This document shows, piece by piece, positions 33,375 through 35,642 of a stretch of DNA of 35,642 nt. A program made the translations under genes and the position numbers. A model generated the notes under the pieces. That model saw only the letters and a list, made by a program, of their open reading frames with translations, made no database searches and had not been told where the DNA came from. Source of the stretch: an uncultured Pseudobutyrivibrio sp. (GTDB lineage Bacteria; Bacillota; Clostridia; Lachnospirales; Lachnospiraceae); the NCBI GenBank assembly GCA_946403965.1, contig CAMJBT010000029.1, positions 1 through 35,642 of the forward strand, in the 5' to 3' direction. Position 1 is the stretch's first letter. Every line of letters begins with the position of its first letter.

Positions 33375-34805
33375 ATGTACACATTATGTTTTATGGCGAG
33401 ACGTCCATTCGATGATTTTTCGCCTGCGGTATACAAGAAGATAAAAGAAAATCACGATCAGTCTACAAAGGGTGTGTTCATCACCTGCGACAGCAAGGAA
33501 ACCAAATATATCTATGATAAATTTGGCAAGGATGAAGTGACCGTCTGCGAGATTTCAGAGTTTATGAATGCTCATTGGGATGAGTTCACTATCGAAAAGC
33601 TTGCAGAGTACGAAAAGAAATATGATGCCGCTCCAATGTGGCAGTATATCTATACAGACAGATTTTTAATTTACAGAGATTATGATTATTGCGTGCACAC
33701 AGCAGCAGGTCTATTTGCTTTCTGGGAGCACGTTTTCACTACATACAAAGTGGATTTCTTCTACGATGAAGTTATCGCCACACTTCTCACCTACACAGCA
33801 TATCTGGTAGGAAAGAAGACAAATACAGGTTATTATTCATTGATGTTCATGCGTGCCTGTGGCATGGATTTGACACATCACTACATTTTGAATGATCCTT
33901 TCGAGAAGATGTACAACTTCCCACAGGATTATGCAAATATCCCTGTTACAGAGGATCAGAAGGCAAAGGCAGAAGCATTCCTTTCAAGTTTTGAAGAAAA
34001 GCATTCCAAGCCAGCGTTTATGCAATTCTCAGGCAAGAAGCCAAAATGGAAGGCAAGATTTTTCGTTTTGCCATTCTTCTATCTGAGACAGCGCTACTTC
34101 AATCCCTTCACAAGGGACAAGGGTTCTTATATTTATTACAAAGCATACGAGCAGACACTTGATCCAATCAAGTGGTATTTCAGATATAAAAAGGCTAAGA
34201 AGTATTTCAAGAAGGCTGATTTTTCAAAGAAATTTGTGTATTTCCCACTTCACCTTCAGCCTGAGGCCACCACAATTGTGTGTGCCCAGAAATACGAAAA
34301 GCAGCTGTATTTCATAGACAACCTGGTAAAGTCACTTCCAGCAGATACAGTGCTTTATGTGAAGGAACATTATTCCTTCCTTGGAATCAGAGACAACAGC
34401 TTCTACGAAGCGTTTAGTCAGTATCCAAACGTGGTTCTCATTGATCCGTGGGAGGATTCAATAAAGCTCATCGAAAAAAGTCAGTGCGTAGCTACCCTCA
34501 CCGGTACTGCCGGACAGGAGGCAATGTTGCTTCGTCATCCTGTATTTATGAGCGGCGAAATCGTCTACACTGGTGCCCCAGGGGTTATGAAGCTAGACGA
34601 GGTATTTGGAAACTATCAGCAGGCTATGGCAAGCTATCGTAAGCCAAGCCGCGAGGAAATCATACAGTACCTGGCAGTATATATGAGCTGTGCTCGCCCA
34701 GGAAACACATATGTAATGAGTGAAGCTCGCCTCAACGACGAGAACATATCGTTGGTAGCGAAATCTATGTACGAATATTTCGTTGAGATGAAACCTAATT
34801 CTTAA
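33375..34805 (+). CDS. Capsule polysaccharide synthesis-like protein (KpsC/KpsS type)
   Basis: A 476-residue soluble protein. The C-terminal half resembles the Capsule_synth family: VYFPLHLQPEATT, LYFIDNLVKSLP, LYVKEHYSF, VVLIDPWEDSIKLIE and the TLTGTAGQEAMLLRHPVF segment, the pattern also seen in Kdo transferases KpsC and KpsS. The N-terminal half is unlike the known ones. It starts behind AGGAG, six bases after the hairpin. In Gram-positives such proteins occur in surface-glycan and nonulosonate loci. Just downstream is a legB-type gene, so it may act as a glycosyltransferase using a nonulosonic acid; this is inference. Confidence 0.78.
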   Translation: MYTLCFMARRPFDDFSPAVYKKIKENHDQSTKGVFITCDSKETKYIYDKFGKDEVTVCEISEFMNAHWDEFTIEKLAEYEKKYDAAPMWQYIYTDRFLIYRDYDYCVHTAAGLFAFWEHVFTTYKVDFFYDEVIATLLTYTAYLVGKKTNTGYYSLMFMRACGMDLTHHYILNDPFEKMYNFPQDYANIPVTEDQKAKAEAFLSSFEEKHSKPAFMQFSGKKPKWKARFFVLPFFYLRQRYFNPFTRDKGSYIYYKAYEQTLDPIKWYFRYKKAKKYFKKADFSKKFVYFPLHLQPEATTIVCAQKYEKQLYFIDNLVKSLPADTVLYVKEHYSFLGIRDNSFYEAFSQYPNVVLIDPWEDSIKLIEKSQCVATLTGTAGQEAMLLRHPVFMSGEIVYTGAPGVMKLDEVFGNYQQAMASYRKPSREEIIQYLAVYMSCARPGNTYVMSEARLNDENISLVAKSMYEYFVEMKPNS

Positions 34806-34890
34806 AATTCGAATTTGGTTGAGAAATAAAAAGCGTAAAAATATTTTAAGGCAGCGTGAAAATGTTGGAAGGCGCGAGCAAGGAGGAAAT

Positions 34891-35642
34891 ATGGCAAAAG
34901 TTTTAGTTACAGGATCTGATGGATTCATCGGTTCTCATTTAGTAGAAGAGTTGGTAAAGCGTGGCTATGAAGTACGTGCTTTCGTTTACTACAATTCATT
35001 TAATAACTGGGGATGGCTTGACACACTCCCAAAGGATATCATGGATCATGTTGAGGTATTCGCAGGCGATGTCCGCGATCCAAATGGTGTCCGCGAATCT
35101 ATGAAGGGTGTGGACGCAGTGTTCCACTTGGCAGCACTTATTGCCATTCCATTTTCATACCATAGCCCAGATGCTTATGTAGACACAAACATCAAGGGAA
35201 CTTTGAATGTGCTCCAGGCTGCTAGAGACCTTGGTACACGTGTCCTTGTTACTTCTACATCAGAGGTTTACGGTACAGCACAGTATGTGCCAATCGACGA
35301 GAAGCATCCATATCAGGGCCAGTCACCATATTCAGCAACAAAAATTGGTGCAGACAGACTTGCAGAGTCATTCTATCGTTCATTCGATTTGCCTGTTACA
35401 ATTGTGCGTCCATTCAATACTTTCGGACCACGTCAGTCAGCTCGTGCGGTTATTCCTACAATCATCACACAGCTTCTTGCAGGTAAGGAAGAGATTAAGC
35501 TTGGTAGCCTTACACCAACACGTGATTTCAACTATGTAAAAGATACAGCCCACGGCTTCATCGCTATGTACGAAAGCGATAAGACAATCGGACAGGAAAT
35601 CAATATTGCAACACAGAAGGAAATCTCTATCGGACAGCTTGC
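34891..35642 (+). CDS. legB: NAD-dependent 4,6-dehydratase, LegB type (partial, cut by the window end)
   Basis: The first 250 codons are present and the frame runs off the right edge. Rossmann motif VLVTGSDGFIGSHLVEEL; AFVYYNSFNNWGWLD, GDVRDPNGVRESM, FHLAALIAIPFSYHSP, STSEVYGTAQYVP and YSATKIGADRLAESF (catalytic Tyr and Lys), RPFNTFGPRQSARAVI. This wording is that of LegB, which makes the first intermediate of legionaminic acid from a UDP- or GDP-GlcNAc donor. Start ATG with AGGAGG (34881-34886). The rest of a legionaminic acid cluster is likely to follow outside the window. The sugar is known to decorate flagellin in other bacteria, which suits the flagellin genes to the left. Confidence 0.88.
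   Translation, partial: MAKVLVTGSDGFIGSHLVEELVKRGYEVRAFVYYNSFNNWGWLDTLPKDIMDHVEVFAGDVRDPNGVRESMKGVDAVFHLAALIAIPFSYHSPDAYVDTNIKGTLNVLQAARDLGTRVLVTSTSEVYGTAQYVPIDEKHPYQGQSPYSATKIGADRLAESFYRSFDLPVTIVRPFNTFGPRQSARAVIPTIITQLLAGKEEIKLGSLTPTRDFNYVKDTAHGFIAMYESDKTIGQEINIATQKEISIGQL

Noticed and set aside
1-35642. CRISPR array, tRNA, rRNA or intact transposase.
   Set aside because: No regularly spaced repeats, cloverleaf sequence, rRNA-like segment or transposase motif was seen on reading the window.

Overview
The window looks like chromosomal DNA from a motile, low-to-mid GC Firmicute of the Lachnospiraceae (Butyrivibrio, Pseudobutyrivibrio or Roseburia type). This assignment is an inference. It rests on the Clostridia-type flagellin N-terminus, the comF/yvyF-like pair, the cdaA-cdaR-glmM order, frequent TTG starts with strong AGGAGG ribosome sites, and the general protein style. 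I found no rRNA, tRNA, CRISPR array, intact insertion sequence or phage gene.

Layout. Positions 1-1590 are AT-rich and gene-poor: a frameshifted gene remnant, one hypothetical gene, a near-perfect 19-bp palindrome ahead of a six-codon mini-ORF, and a good terminator. Positions 1591-8170 form a flagellar block: flagellin behind a sigma-28-type promoter and a GGA-rich leader, an unknown helical protein, two glycosyltransferases likely to act on flagellin or another surface glycan, and a convergent FliD-like gene. Positions 8362-11581 hold a leftward operon: a substrate-binding lipoprotein without transporter partners, a GT4 glycosyltransferase and a hexapeptide acetyltransferase. Then come comF and a yvyF-like zinc-ribbon gene (11596-12752).

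Positions 12820-20784 carry, all rightward, two unknown membrane proteins, the c-di-AMP module (cdaA, cdaR, glmM), an HPr-like protein, leuA and rfbD. Positions 20861-25080 hold the rest of the dTDP-rhamnose pathway (rfbB, rfbA, rfbC) plus glf for UDP-galactofuranose. Positions 25123-35642 continue with a membrane-anchored GH25 lysozyme, a polyprenyl-phosphate sugar transferase, two GT4 enzymes, a flippase-like protein, a capsule-synthesis-like protein, and a legB-type dehydratase cut by the window end.

Together the genes describe a cell-surface programme: nucleotide-sugar supply (GlcN-1-P, dTDP-rhamnose, UDP-Galf and probably legionaminic acid), lipid-linked glycan assembly and export, and a glycosylated flagellum.

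The most unusual signal is a pair of related structured RNAs, at about 20861-21043 (before rfbB) and 24335-24490 (before rfbC). They share one architecture: a long closing helix of unrelated sequence in each copy, an inner hairpin, and a conserved 3' AGCGARAGCGTG segment. In the second copy, the only good Shine-Dalgarno sequence for rfbC lies on the far side of the RNA from the start codon. I cannot match these to any RNA family I know.
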